A stretch of DNA of 64,000 nucleotides from Alisma plantago-aquatica (taxonomy: Eukaryota; Streptophyta; Magnoliopsida; Alismatales; Alismataceae). A program made the translations under genes and the position numbers. The stretch lies in contig OY856412.1 in NCBI GenBank assembly GCA_963693085.1, positions 1,122,895,244-1,122,959,243 on the forward strand, read 5' to 3'. Below the pieces are notes generated by a model. It made no database searches and was not told the origin of the DNA. It was given only the letters and a program-made list of their open reading frames with translations. Of the stretch, positions 1 to 12,145 are shown piece after piece (position 1 is the stretch's first letter; every line of letters starts with the position of its first letter).

Positions 1-2305
1 TCAAGAATATTGTACTAAGTACGCCTATGTGTCTTTTATATACCTCTCATCATTTCTTACCAATAAGATAAAAATAGTACTTGGCAGTTATAAAGAAATA
101 TAGAAAAGTGTATACTTGCACAAAGATATTCATCAACAAAAGAGAACACATATTTCAGGCACATTTTCTATTATATCATCCATGCATTGACCTCCGAAGG
201 TTGAATGCATTAAGGCCTAATGATCGACTACCAAAGAGTTGGATCATTGCATAATGTGATTAGACTACCAAAGAGTTGGATCACTTTCAAGTACTTGACT
301 ACCAAAGAGTTGAAGTACTTTATTATCAACACTTGACTACCAAAGATTTGAAGTGCTTGGATTTAATGGAAAAAATATATTATGTTTCATGTTTTGATAG
401 TAATAAGTATGGAAAATCATACAACATATCATACAAGAATAATCATCTCATCCAATATCATATGCCAAGTACTTTACTACACATATAACACAAGCATATT
501 GTATAATAAGCCAAGTAAGAGGTAATGGCGTACCTTCCAAAGAGATAATCTAATCACCACATGTTCCTGATATCAACTATATCTTTGGTTAAACCAGATT
601 AAGACAAGATCATATACTATCATCAGATTCTCATCATCTTACATCTCATCTTACCCTAGCCATGTTCATATTAGGGTTTACTTATCTCATTATGATATAT
701 ATGTTATTACTTGTCTTATCTTCATCCTTATGTGGGATTTATGTTATTGATGTTATGTTCCAGATTAGGATACATAATCTGAATATCAAGTTCCATATCA
801 TTATTTATACATATTAACCCTAAGTTACATGTATTACTCAAATTAGGGTTTCATCACATGCTTCAAGGTTCATCTTAATATAATAGGGATTTTATGCATC
901 ATCATGATCTCATAATTAAAACTGGTATTCCATATACTGATATGAGCTTACTCTGTAAATTTCATCATTTATTAAGCATGTATGTATTTATTGCATTATC
1001 TTTAGTGTTATTAGCCCTAATTAGATATATTAATCAATTTACATAATTTCGTACATCAACATGACCATATCTGACATCATATGCATTCTATACATAAATA
1101 TTGACTTACTGATAATTTTCCATGATTTTATGTCATCATTTTCTATTTATTATCCATTATACAAGCATTACACATCATACATGATATTGCTGATATTTAA
1201 TCATCAAAAGCATGATATTATGGTTTCATATTATTCTACTAATTTTTTGAGTTTAATGATACCTCGTTTGCATTTTTATGATAATCGAGCTAATTACTAT
1301 GATTTAATGAAGATCTAAGCATTTTACCTTTTTGGGCCTATCTGGGACTACCACGTGACCAAGTTTTACGTAGCTCCAGAATTCCAGGGTCCTGTTGAGC
1401 CATCTGGTTCATTGATTGGGCCAACTAGTTCATGGTGGCTCTGCTTGGGTTGATGCATTGGGTTGGTAATCGGCCAATTTACAACTATTGGACCCAACAT
1501 CTCTTTCTTGCTCTCTCGTGTAATAATGTGGATGCCCGCCTCCCCTGTTCTTTGGGTGCACCACCGCACAGGACTACTCTGACGAGCAATCGACCATCAT
1601 CTAGTGCTCCTCGTGGATGTCTTTACCCTCCATTAGCTTCGACATCATCTTCCCAACCTCCTCGGCTGCTCAGCTTCGCCCTGGCACCCCCGATCCTCCA
1701 TCTGGGCAGGAGTGCCTCCGCTAGCTAATTTTGTGGTGGAGCAAAAGGGAAAAAAGCACCCCTCTCACTCCTGCTCAAACCCAAAGATTCCAAAAGCTTC
1801 ACATGATCCTCCTGAACACCTGTGTGTCATGAATTCTCAGTGGGAAGCACTAACTACTAGCCTTGGAGCTTCATCTTCAAGCTTCGGCCAACTTGGGTTC
1901 GACATGTATGGAACTCACTGTGACTGGGCACGAAACCAATCACATTCATCACCTTAGGCCTCGATCTTCCCTTCCCTTCTCTTATCTCCCTCTAGTCAGT
2001 GCTCTAGCTCCACAGTCTGCCTTTGGCCATGGCCTACAGGTTGCGGTGGAGATGACCTAGAAGTCGAGCTCCTGTTCTCCCTATTAGATCAACTTCTTGA
2101 CCTATCTAAGGGGTCTCCTCACTCCTCTACTCGAGTTGAGAACAACCGACCACTTGGTTCCTCCCTTCAAGCCACGACCAAGATGTGGGGATGATTGACA
2201 GTCAACACCAATTACTGCTCCACGACCTCCGGGTCAGTCACAGGTAGGGGAAGGTCTGTCCACCGTTGGATGACATCCAAGGGTCAAGATTTGACCCACA
2301 CTTAA
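1..2305 (-). repeat. Left part of the 3' LTR of element A
   Basis: This segment matches 17657-19958 almost base for base, including the hairpin array, the short ORF-like stretch after it and the GC-richer part at about 1550-2300. It stops at CTTAA, where element B begins, and the LTR resumes at 14423. Between the two A LTRs the junction is single-copy at 19954-19958 (CGTAA), which gives an empty site for B. The ORF-like stretches inside it are shared only because the two LTRs are copies of each other. Confidence 0.88.
182..358. repeat. Array of five hairpin units with a constant core and unit-specific arms
   Basis: Five units follow each other at 34-39 bp spacing. Units 2-5 share the core GACTACCAAAGAGTTG (226-241, 263-278, 297-312, and 335-350 with one change); unit 1 has the related core gacctccgaaggttg. 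Each core is flanked by self-complementary arms that differ from unit to unit: ATGCATT/AATGCAT (182-188, 204-210), AATGATC/GATCATT (219-225, 242-248), GTGAT/ATCAC, AAGTACTT/AAGTACTT (289-296, 313-320) and CACTT/AAGTG. Inner bases can also pair (ACT with AGT; ACCT with AGGT in unit 1). Confidence 0.85.
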
Positions 2306-3220
2306 TGTGGCATCCAACTTATAAAACACAAGATTACTAAGTGGAAGCGAATAATTTGCAGCGGATTACTGAGAATATCTAAAAATTAAAACTTTTTGCA
2401 AAGAGATCCACACATAGGAAATCTTTTTCTTCAAAAACTAAAATATAATATTTACATTCTGTTCCATAAGTACAAAACATGTAGTATCTCTTCTCGAGGA
2501 TTACAACATTAGCTGTCCTATTCAACATTATGTACAGACAACATAAAACCTCGAGGCATCAAGCCAAAATCCCAAGTCGATGATGAAAGCACTATCTATA
2601 AATCCCGAGGACCTAAAAGTACAGAGACAACACATAGGACTACTATCTATACAACTGGACACGCAGTATCTCCACCTGAGATATTACTGTTGTCCTTGAT
2701 GATGTTGTTGTTCCTTCTCTGCTAAAAGTTTTCTGCCTCTTTGTCCGCGTCCACCTAAAAACATTGGATCCTACATGGGTGAGACAATTATAAATTGCCC
2801 CAGCAGGAGATATAACTCTCCACCAAAACATTGTATTGCAATTTAAAGATATGAAACTGAGCAGAGGTTAAGCAGTTTAAAGCATTCTCAACTTGTAAGC
2901 ATTGCAACTATTTGTGATAGAACAATATATCATCTATTCTTTTTAATAAGGATTAGGAATGACATGTATATCATTTATTCAACATGTTATACCATCATAT
3001 CAAATTTTTCTTGTGACACTCATCATCTTGTTATGTCACCCATGAAACATTCTTGTTTCATTCTGTTGGCCTTAGCCAACCTGTTAAACAAATAAAGAGA
3101 TATATCTACCATGTACTCATTTATCATTAATATAGGAATTGGATTAATACCAATCCAAAATCATCATTATAGGCATTGGGTTAATACCAATCATGTGTTA
3201 TCACTACAAGAATTTAGCCT

Positions 3221-3866
3221 CTGCCAGGTATTGGACTCTTCCAAACCTGATTACACCGCTAGGAATTGAACACTACCAATCCTGATTTCACAGCTACGCA
3301 TTGGACTTTATCCAACCCTGATTATAGGCATTACACCTCTACGAGGTATTGGACTTTAACCAAACCTGATTACACAACCAGGCATTGGACTTTAACCAAC
3401 CCTGATTACACATCCAGACATTGGACTCAAACTAATCCTGATTTCACAGCCAGGCATTGGACTCTAACCAATCCTGATTTCACAGCCAGGCATTGGACTT
3501 TAACCAATCCTGATTTCACAGCCTGGCATTGGACTCTAACCAATCTTGATTTCACAGCCAGGTATTGGACTTTAACCAATCCTAATTTCACAGCCAGGCA
3601 TTGGACTTTAACCAATCCTGATTTTAGAGCCAGGCATTGGACTCTAACCAATCCTAATTTCACAGCCAGTCATTGGACTTTAACAAATCCTAATTTCACA
3701 GCCAGGCATTGGACTTTAACCAATCCTCATTTCACAGCCATTCATTGGACTCTAACCAATCTTGATTTCACAACCAGGCATTGGACTTTAACCTATCCTG
3801 ATTTCACAGCCAGGCATTGGACTTTAACCAATCCTGATTTCACAACCAAGCATTAGACTTTAACCA
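3221..3866. repeat. 36-bp minisatellite with inverted CCAAT boxes
   Basis: About 18 tandem units of 36 bp, each close to CAGGCATTGGACTTTAAC followed by CAATCCTGATTTCACAGC. Because 36 is a multiple of three, the plus strand stays open for 196 codons (3266-3856) as a 12-residue repeat, which is a by-product of the period. Most units contain ATTGGACTTTAACCAAT or a close variant, a CCAAT box facing an inverted copy of itself. A homologous array is at 11575-12145. Confidence 0.92.
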
Positions 3867-4803
3867 ACCCCGATTACATAGTTCATGGAATTTAATTCCT
3901 TTAACTCATCATTGATCATCACATCCTACTTTAGGCTCTGAACCCTGAGGTAAGCCTACATAGATTTACACATTCTTTATTAAATACAGTTGTTCCTCTT
4001 ATTGAGTTTATGAAAACATTATCCTTTCTTATAATAAACTTTTATAATCATTTTGGTACCTTTCACTATGCCATAATTTCTCTCATGGCTCATAAGGCCC
4101 ATAAAGCATCTTGTCACCTCTCACTAGGCAATGATAACATATTACTTCATGTAATACAATAGTAACACCTCTATTCCCTCAATAGGGTTAGGGCTTACTT
4201 TTCATATCATATTATGATTTATCATGTCCCATTACCCAATTTAGGGTTATGATTTCCCATCTCACATTAGGATTTCATAGTTATCAAAGTGTATCAACTT
4301 TGAGATGCTAACTGTGAAGTCTTTCATATCTTGATGTATCACTTAACTCATTCCTTAAAACTTTCTTAAGTTATCAGCTTATCTTGGGTTAAGGTATTTC
4401 CCATCTTAATCCTTTCATCCACTAACCAATCATTCTTACCATGAAGTGCATAGGTTACACATAAGAATGGTCCAATTATCTTTAATGATATGAACTCATC
4501 TTAGGTTAAGGCATTGCTTACAATAAGCTTGCTTATAATCAACCTTTTATGATATTTCACACTTATAAGGTTTTACCCACTATTTTATTATTAGGGTTCT
4601 GGGTTGTCATCATGTTCTTCAAGATTAAGGCTTCATGTATTATAACTTCAATCAGGGATTCACATACTTTTACCCTTGATTAGGGCTTTGGGATTTCACA
4701 TGTTATCATACTTCATTAGAGCTAGGATTGCATATAGCATCACCCTTCATTAGGCTTTCACATCTCATTGCCTATACTTAATGTTTACTATTCGTCCCAA
4801 CTA

Positions 4804-4951
4804 GGGATTTCTCATGGAATCACCCTCAATTAGGGTTTCTCATAGAATCAAATTCAATTAGGGATTCACATTGAATCAACCTCAAATAGGGATTCACATG
4901 GAATCAACCTCAATTAGGGATTCACGTGGAATCAACCTCAATTAGGGATTC
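4804..4951. repeat. 28-bp tandem repeat, about five units
   Basis: The unit attagggattcac followed by atggaatcaacctca repeats about five times, with the last units nearly identical and the first ones more diverged. It lies in the LTR segment that element B's other LTR has lost, so no second copy is available in the window. Confidence 0.8.
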
Positions 4952-5535
4952 ACTATGGTTACCCACAGCCTGGGTCTACTATTTATTTCCAATCAGGGTT
5001 TTACATCTCATTTCCCTAAATTGGAGTTTCATATATCATTACCCTAGATTAGGGTTACATCCTCACCTTGTATTAGGGTTTCATTTAGAATTTCCCTCAA
5101 CTAGGGTTAGAAATCATTAACCCTGTCAATTAGGGTTTAAGTTCATAATTAGGGTTTCTTGATCTCTTTACTTAAGGATCATACCCTTAATCACCACATG
5201 AATCATATTCATGTATGAATTCATGCTAACATCTTCTTAACTTGATAAGGTCATATCATCCCTTCAATTAAGTACATACAACTATGGTTCACATAGTGTA
5301 CCAAGTCATTGACCCTATAAGCAATTAGGGTTCATCCCTTAATTGGCACTATTCACTTAGGTACTATTAGGGTTTCTACCTTTGTAACTTCATTGATTAT
5401 CATTACTAATCATCATTAGATTAATTGATCATTCATCATCTTAATTCTCAAGAGATTCGTTCACATTGGACCTCAATTACAATAAGTGTCCAAGTGAAAT
5501 AACCAATTGAATCCTCAATCAACTATGACTACTTG

Positions 5536-7110
5536 AGCCCCAAACGGTCTTGGTCTTTCAAAGTTCAAACGGTTTGAAACCATTTGGTAAAGATGGTGTT
5601 TGAGACCGTTTGATAAAGCAAGTGCTTGAAACCATTTGCTAAAGGTGACCTTCAAGACCGTTTACTAAAGGTGGTCACTTGAAACCGTTTGCTAAAGCAA
5701 CTTTTTGAAACCGCATGGGCTCAACCGGTTTGGGATAGTTTGATCCCAAATGGTCTTGAGACCGTTTGGTCCCAAACTGTCTTGAGATAGTTTGGACTCA
5801 AACGGTCTTGAGACCGTTTGGTCCAAACCTCCTCAAAACCGCATGGACGAAAGATGGTCTCAACCTATCAAATCGATTTGGGGTTCTCAATGTTGATTCC
5901 TTCAATCATTGAATTCATGTAACCAATCTTCAATTGGCCCCATCACCATACTTCAATTGAGTTAATTAAGTAATCTTTCAACTGATTTTACCCTCAATTA
6001 ACCCTCAATTGATCATCAATTAGGGTTTGAATAAATTGGATTAGGGTTTGGAATCAATGGTCCTTCAACATTAATCAATGTGAAACTAGATACTTTAAAT
6101 CTATTGGACCATCATCCAAATTGCGCATGACCTGACCCCAAATGGTCTTGAGGTCATTTGGATGACCTCCAAATGGACTTGATACCTTTTTCCCATGTCA
6201 ACATAAAAATCCAAGTCAATCAACCAGAGTTTGGATCATTGGATTGATCACCAAATCAACATTTCATTACACTTCAACTTAGTACCTTTAGATCTTCAAA
6301 CACCTAACCATAGTCAACCCTAGACCTCCAAACGGTCTTGGGTGACCCACAAACGGTCTTGGGATCGTTTGGATGACCTCCAAATGGTCTTGGGACCGTT
6401 TGGCCATCATATCATCATTAACCATATCATTCAGTTAGGGTTTGAGTCCTAGGATTGGTCACCAATCAACACTTAATTGTATTTCAATTTGGTATCTTTG
6501 GACCTTCAAACACTTGACCAAACTTAACCCTAGACCTCCAAACGGTCTTGGGTGACCCCCAAACGGTCTTGAGACCGTTTGGGTGATCCCCAAACGGTTT
6601 TGAAACCGTTTGGGTCAATCAACCCAAAGCATCAACTCATTCAATTGCAAAATCAGCACTTAGCCGATTAGGGTTTATACCATATGTTTGAATCTTCAAA
6701 AACTTAACCATACTCAACCCTAGACCTCCAAACGGTCTTGGTTGACCTACAAATGGTCTTGAGACCGTTTGGGTGATTCACAAACGGTTTTGAAACCATT
6801 TGGGTCAATCAACCCAAGTTTCATACTCAATCAACTTGGAAATCAGCACTTAACCCGATTAGGGTTTTGGTGATTGATTGGCCTTCAACTCATGAACCAA
6901 TTGGAACTAACCAAGCATAATTGGTGGGTCATTAACCTAGATTATTTTCAAAAGATCTCCAAATGGTCAACCTTGGTCAACTCCACCAAACGGTCTGAAA
7001 CCGTTTGCTCTCATGAGGTTTGGTGAAATTGCTTGCTTTTAAATGGTTTGAAACCTTTTGCTCCCAAACGGTTTGGGAAACCGTTTGAGCACCTCAAACA
7101 AGACCGTTTG
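5536..7110. repeat. Field of palindromic AAACGGT/ACCGTTT motifs
   Basis: By eye there are about two dozen exact AAACGGT or ACCGTTT occurrences, plus many one-base variants such as AAATGGT. Many pair up as AAACGGTCT-TG-AGACCGTTT, a 9-bp inverted repeat around two bases (for example near 5808, 6572 and 6747). At about 5566-5705 the motif is carried on a loose tandem of roughly 32-bp units. The right-hand LTR keeps only the last few copies (about 12900-13025) because the rest is deleted there. Confidence 0.88.
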
Positions 7111-7744
7111 CCTTGGATATTTGTAGAGGTGTGTTCTTATCATCTTCAATCTCTAAACTAACGAAACCTATTGTGGTTTCCATGGTGATTGCATTAATCA
7201 ACCAAATCAATTATTGCAATTATGGAAATGATCATTATTTGATAAAGAATTGAGTGCAATAAAAAAGTTAGGTTTTCAAGTTATAAAACCCACCTCCAAT
7301 TGAGCTCCAAAGCTCCAAGATCACGGAAACAATGGTGGATGAAGCTTTTGCAACTCCCCCTAGGCTCGTCCTCAAGCGTTTGTTTGAAAAGATTAACTAG
7401 GGTTGAAGTGGAGATCGATATAAGAAGAAATCCATAATTTATTTTAAATTTCCACCATGGAATCAAGGTGAAATGGATCAATAACCTTACCAGCAGGTTG
7501 GGGGTCATCCTCCTGACCCTCCCAAGCTCCCTTGGTCGTTTCCCAAGCAAGGAGAAGAAGTGGGGTCGAAAAAGCCTTCCATTTGGCTTGTAAAAGGTTC
7601 TTTTATAATAAAAAAAAATCAATGAGAGAGAATATACCTTGTAAAAATCCAATTAATCCGAAAAATGTGGCCGCCTCTTCCCCCTCATCTTCCTTAGGGA
7701 TGAGGCTATCTTGTTTGACTCTTATTCCTCTCAATTATCCATGA

Positions 7745-8048
7745 TCTATACTACTATAAAAAGAGCGAATTTGATGTTGCACTCTCCTTAATTTACTCTC
7801 TTCTCTCTTTTTTTCAAGGAATTTTTCTCCTACAAATATTTATTCCCACACTCTCCTATTTACTTTTATTATCTTTAATTTTGAATTTCTCTCTCCATCC
7901 CACGGAAATGATTCCTTGATTCTCTCCTTTCAAACAACCAACACAAATATCTTTTACCGTAGAGACCCTTCCACGGACGAGTCATCTCCCCACACATTTC
8001 CAACAAATTTTATATGTCACATGCATGTGCACATGTGTGTTCACTAGT
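7745..8048 (+). mobile_element. Short non-autonomous Helitron
   Basis: A 304-bp insertion present in the left LTR of B and absent at the matching site in the right LTR (about 13665). It begins TCTATACTACTATAAAA and ends CTAGT, and it lies between a host A (7744) and a host T (8049) with no target duplication; all of these are Helitron hallmarks. Just before the end lies cacatgcatgtgcacatgtg, which can fold as the expected terminal hairpin. It has no coding capacity, so it would depend on a Rep/helicase encoded elsewhere. Confidence 0.9.
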
Positions 8049-10043
8049 TTAAAGAAAAGCAAATCAAGCACCTTAAATCATTTTATATTAATATCCATAT
8101 GTGAGTGGATATTTCTTTTTCTTATAAAATTGTGTGTGAGTTATCCACTCCCTTGGATGTTTTCATAGTCCTTGCAAAGCTCAAGGATGTCCACGCACAT
8201 CTGAATTCAATAATTTTAACTTTGGTTGAAGGCCCTTTAATTAATACATTTGTTTTTGCCCTAAATCGAATTAGGGTTTCAATTAGGGTTAAATCTTGAT
8301 TATTTTAATATCAAGATTCTCTCTCCTCCAACTTAATTCAAATGAGGTGCCCCTCTCATTTTCTTTGCTCTACATGGTGACAAGAAACATTAGGGACCTT
8401 ATTGAAGTGTTAATTTGCATATTGAACCCTAGGTTTTGGGTAAAATGCACTTTACACCAAAACAAGGTTTTAATGCACAAACATTGCTTTATCAACTTTT
8501 CCTTGGTACTCAGGCTACCACAAGCCATATCTCTGCATCATCTTCATTCTCATGATGCTTCAACATATGTGTAACATCTTATCATGAAACATTTGCAATT
8601 TAACCCCTCAACTTGGGTAATTTGCACTTTAGTCCAAAATAAGCAAACATTGCTTCAACATTATTTAAATAGGATGAGAATTGCAACATAAGTTCCTCTT
8701 AAGGCCTAATTAATTTTCACAAGATGAAATTAAGCATTTAATCACCTTTCTTAATCAACACACCTAGGGTTAAAGTATAACCCAGGTCAGGGTTGTTACA
8801 AATTATAAACCCCTAACAAGGATTTCGTCCCCGAAATCTAGATAAAGGAAGGCAGCTGTATTTTATTCATCATACTATCTAGTCTTCACTTAACATCTCC
8901 TTATTATGGAGACACTGTAAAACTTTTATTGGAACAAAGTGTTTCCATACAAGATTCTCATAGAATCAACACACTAGGCACATGCTCCATTGTTCCTCAT
9001 CATTGACTATAGAGTCAACTTTGTGTCAAATAACACTTTTCTTATTCAGAGAAGCATCATACATTCTTTATTAGTATCATGTTTATGCAGAGCATAAACC
9101 CCTAACATATAATGTTCATATTATTTTATATAATCAGACTAATTTCATAGTTGACCACTCCAGGTAGCCAACCTAAACTATCTGATATTTCTCAGATACC
9201 AGAATCTTTCACCATGATATCTATCACATGTGTTGAGAACACATCACATATTTATCTCCCTTATTCTCATTCTTATCTTATGAGGATTATGCTTTTAATT
9301 CCTCATACAACATGCTCATCTGAGGTTATCTCAGATATCTCTTTCTTATGTTTAGAACATGACACATTTATTCATTCCATGCTTCTTATTTCATGATACT
9401 CATTAGATTGTATCAGAATGACTACTTGATCAGGGCAATCAAAAAGATTACAATCTAAGAGTTTCCATACTCACTTTATCATCAACAGTTGTATACCTGG
9501 CCAGGGTATATAAATATTGAGATTAAGTAGTATGCACTTTTTATACTATCATATTCCTTCCTTTTCATATTATCACAAGTATAAGATTTAACATTACTGG
9601 GTTTTACCCAGGCATCTCTTCAATACCTCATCTTCTTCTCATAGCGGTAAGAACAACATGAACATCTATAATATTTATTATGCAAAATATAAGTCCTCAT
9701 AGGACTGATCAAAGACAGCTCAATCAATTACCTTCTCAAATTAACTCAGTAAATCATAAAAAGACATATAAGAATGACATTATTTTGTCTAACCTGTCAT
9801 GATTCGTGGATTATTCATTGCCTCAAGCTGATTCTGCCTCAGAGGTTGATTCACCATAACATTTCTGGCTGAGCAGTCTCTTACCCGATGTCCAACCTAT
9901 CAACAGAGGTAGCAAATTCTAGGTGCCATGTATGGTCTAGAGGGTTCTTTACCCTTTCTAGATGACCATTGCCTTGGTGCACTAGGTCCTGGTTGGTATA
10001 GTGGTACCAAAATCTTTCCCTTTTTGGAACTATTAGGCCTCTG

Positions 10044-10256
10044 TCACTGGATTTGGATAGGCCTTTTCTCAATTCTCTCTTCCTTGTTCTTTGTTGGACA
10101 ACTCTTTACAATATGTCCAAGCTTTCTACACCTATAGTAAATTATGCTTTTGGGTTGAAACCTATTCCTTCCTTCATTATTTATTGATTCAACAGGATGA
10201 GGTTGAGTAGAGACTTGTTCTAAGTCTAGAACTTTATCAATTCCCATTGCTTCCAC
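10044..10256 (-). pseudogene. gag nucleocapsid remnant with a CCHC zinc knuckle
   Basis: A 70-codon open stretch on the minus strand contains YYRCRKLGHIVKSC at about residues 40-53. This fits the retroviral-type knuckle C-x2-C-x4-H-x4-C except that the first cysteine is replaced by tyrosine. The stretch continues with a basic tail (KNKEERIEKRP). In an intact gypsy element this would be the RNA-binding C-terminus of gag. It lies about 400 bp from the primer site, closer than expected for a full gag, so most of gag is missing or decayed. It is the only protein evidence in element B. Confidence 0.72.
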
Positions 10257-10638
10257 CTACTGATGTGGATTACATATCATGTTGATGTCCAAAACATCAT
10301 CATTAGGGCTGGTAATCTAGGTTGCACTTCTAGTGCTCGATCCACTAAATACATCATGGTTGCCCTAAATTCCCCAATAGTGATTCCTAAGGAAGGATTT
10401 CTTATCACAATTGGATTAGCTAGGGGGTTTTAGGAAATTGTCCCTCTCTTACCTGCTCCCTTGCACCTCTTCTTGGTGCAGCATTGCTGCTTTCTGCAGC
10501 CAACTTCTCATGTGACCCAGTCATCTTCAAGTTCTTCTTCTCCTATATGAGCAGAAGACACTATCAAATACACTGGTTGACACTAGAACAGACTCTACTA
10601 CCTTAGTCCTATGTCTCTGTAGACTCAACAAACCTAGA

Positions 10639-10650
10639 GCTATGATACCA
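10639..10650 (-). other. Primer-binding site of element B
   Basis: The minus strand reads TGGTATCATAGC, one base off the complement of the initiator tRNA-Met 3' end used by most plant gypsy and copia elements. It is separated from the 5' LTR (10657) by six bases. Its position fixes the minus orientation of element B. Confidence 0.85.
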
Positions 10651-11574
10651 CTAATTTGTGGCATCCAACTTACAAAACACAAGATTACTAAGCGGAAGCG
10701 AATCATTTGTGGTGGATTACTGAGAATCACTAAAAATTAAAACTTTTTGCAAAGAGATCCACACATAGGAAATCTTTTTCTTCAAAAAGTAAAATATAAT
10801 ATTTACATTCTATTCCATAAGTACACAACCTGTACTATCTCTTCTTGAGGATTACAACATCAATTGTCCTATTCAACATTATGAGCAGACAACATAAAAC
10901 CTCGAGGCATCAAGCCAAAATCCCAAGTCGATCATGAAAGAACTATCTATAAATCCTGAGCACCTGAGAGTACAGAGATGACACATAGGACTACTATATA
11001 TACAGCTGAATAGGCAGTATCTCCACCTGAGATATTACTGTTGTCCTCGATGCTGCAACTGTTCTTTCTCTGCTAAAAGTTTCCTGCCTCTTTATTCGCA
11101 TCCACCTAAAAACATTGGATCCCACGGGGGTGATTTAATTGTAAATTGCCCCAGCGGGAGATATAACTCTCCGCGAAAACATTGTATTGCAATTTAAAGA
11201 TATGAAACTGAGCAGAGGTTAAGTAGTTTAAAGCATTCTCAACTTGTAAGCATTACAACTATTTGTTATAGAGCAATATATCATATATTCTTTTTAATAA
11301 GGATTAGGAATGACATGTATATCATTTATTCAACATATTATACTATCATATCAAACTTTTCTTGTGTCACTCATCATCTTGTTATGTCACCCATGAAACA
11401 TTCTTGTTTCATTCTGTTGGCCTTATCCAACCTGTTAAACAAATAAAGAGATATATCTACCATGTACTCATTTATCATCAATACATGAATTGGATTAATA
11501 CCAATCCTAAATCATCATTACAGGCATTGGGTTATTACCAATCTTGTGTTATCACTACAAGCATTTAGCCTCTT

Positions 11575-12145
11575 CCAGGTATTGGACTCTTCCAAACCTG
11601 ATTACACCGCCAGACATTGGACACTACCAATCCTGATTTCACAGCCAGGCATTGGACTTTAGCCAACCCTGATTACATGCATTACACCTCTGCCAGGTAT
11701 TGGACTTTAACCAAATGTGATTACACAACCAAGCATTGGACTTTAACCAACCCTGATTACACAGCCATGCATTGGACTCTAACCAATCCTGATTTCACAG
11801 CCATACATTGGACTCTAACCAATCTTGATTTCACAACCAGGCATTGGACTTTAACCAAATCATGATTTCATAGCCAGGCATTGGACTCTAACCAATCCTG
11901 ATTTCACATCCAGGCATTGGACTTTAACCAATCCTAATTTCACAGCCAGGCATTGGAATTTAACCAATCATGATTTCATAGCCAGACATTCAACTCTAAC
12001 CAATCCTGATTTCACAGTCAGGAATTGGACTTTAACCAATCCTCATTTCACAGCCAGACATTGGACTTTAACCAATCTTGATTTCACAGCCAGGCATTGG
12101 ACTCTAACCAATCCTGATTTCATAGCCAGGCATTGGACTTTAACG
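11575..12145. repeat. 36-bp minisatellite, second copy
   Basis: About 16 units of the same 36-bp repeat as at 3221-3866, with more point changes and at least one single-base frameshift (near 11860), so the long open frame seen in the other copy is broken. It ends abruptly at about 12145, where the foreign filler begins. Confidence 0.88.

Larger units (their letters stand above)
2306..8800 (-). repeat. Left (3') LTR of element B
   Basis: The ends are tgtggcatccaac on the left and agggttgttaca on the right, the same as at 10657 and 14417. In order it contains a 36-bp minisatellite (3221-3866), AT-rich sequence, a 28-bp tandem repeat (4804-4951), many scattered ttagggttt motifs resembling plant teloboxes, a field of palindromic AAACGGT motifs (5536-7110), sequence shared with the other LTR from about 6808, and a Helitron (7745-8048). 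This copy keeps the roughly 2.9 kb that the right LTR has lost. Confidence 0.88.
8801..10656 (-). mobile_element. Internal region of element B
   Basis: This 1856-bp segment lies between the B LTRs. Next to the 3' LTR, the minus strand carries gatttcggggacgaaatc at about 8819-8836, the motif that precedes the polypurine tract in Tekay-like gypsy elements, followed by aggggtttataatt. Apart from the zinc-knuckle remnant at 10044-10256 I see no coding sequence. The rest is AT-rich with stops in all frames. Confidence 0.8.

Noticed and set aside
3266..3856. A 196-codon open frame with a 12-residue repeat
   Set aside because: The frame stays open only because the minisatellite period (36 bp) is a multiple of three; the second copy at 11575-12145 has frameshifts.
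4560..5400. Interstitial telomere repeat
   Set aside because: The ttagggttt words are scattered singly and never form a head-to-tail TTTAGGG array; they are better seen as telobox-like words in an LTR.
5536..7110. CRISPR-like array of palindromic repeats
   Set aside because: Spacing is irregular, there are no unique spacers of constant length, and it lies inside a plant LTR.
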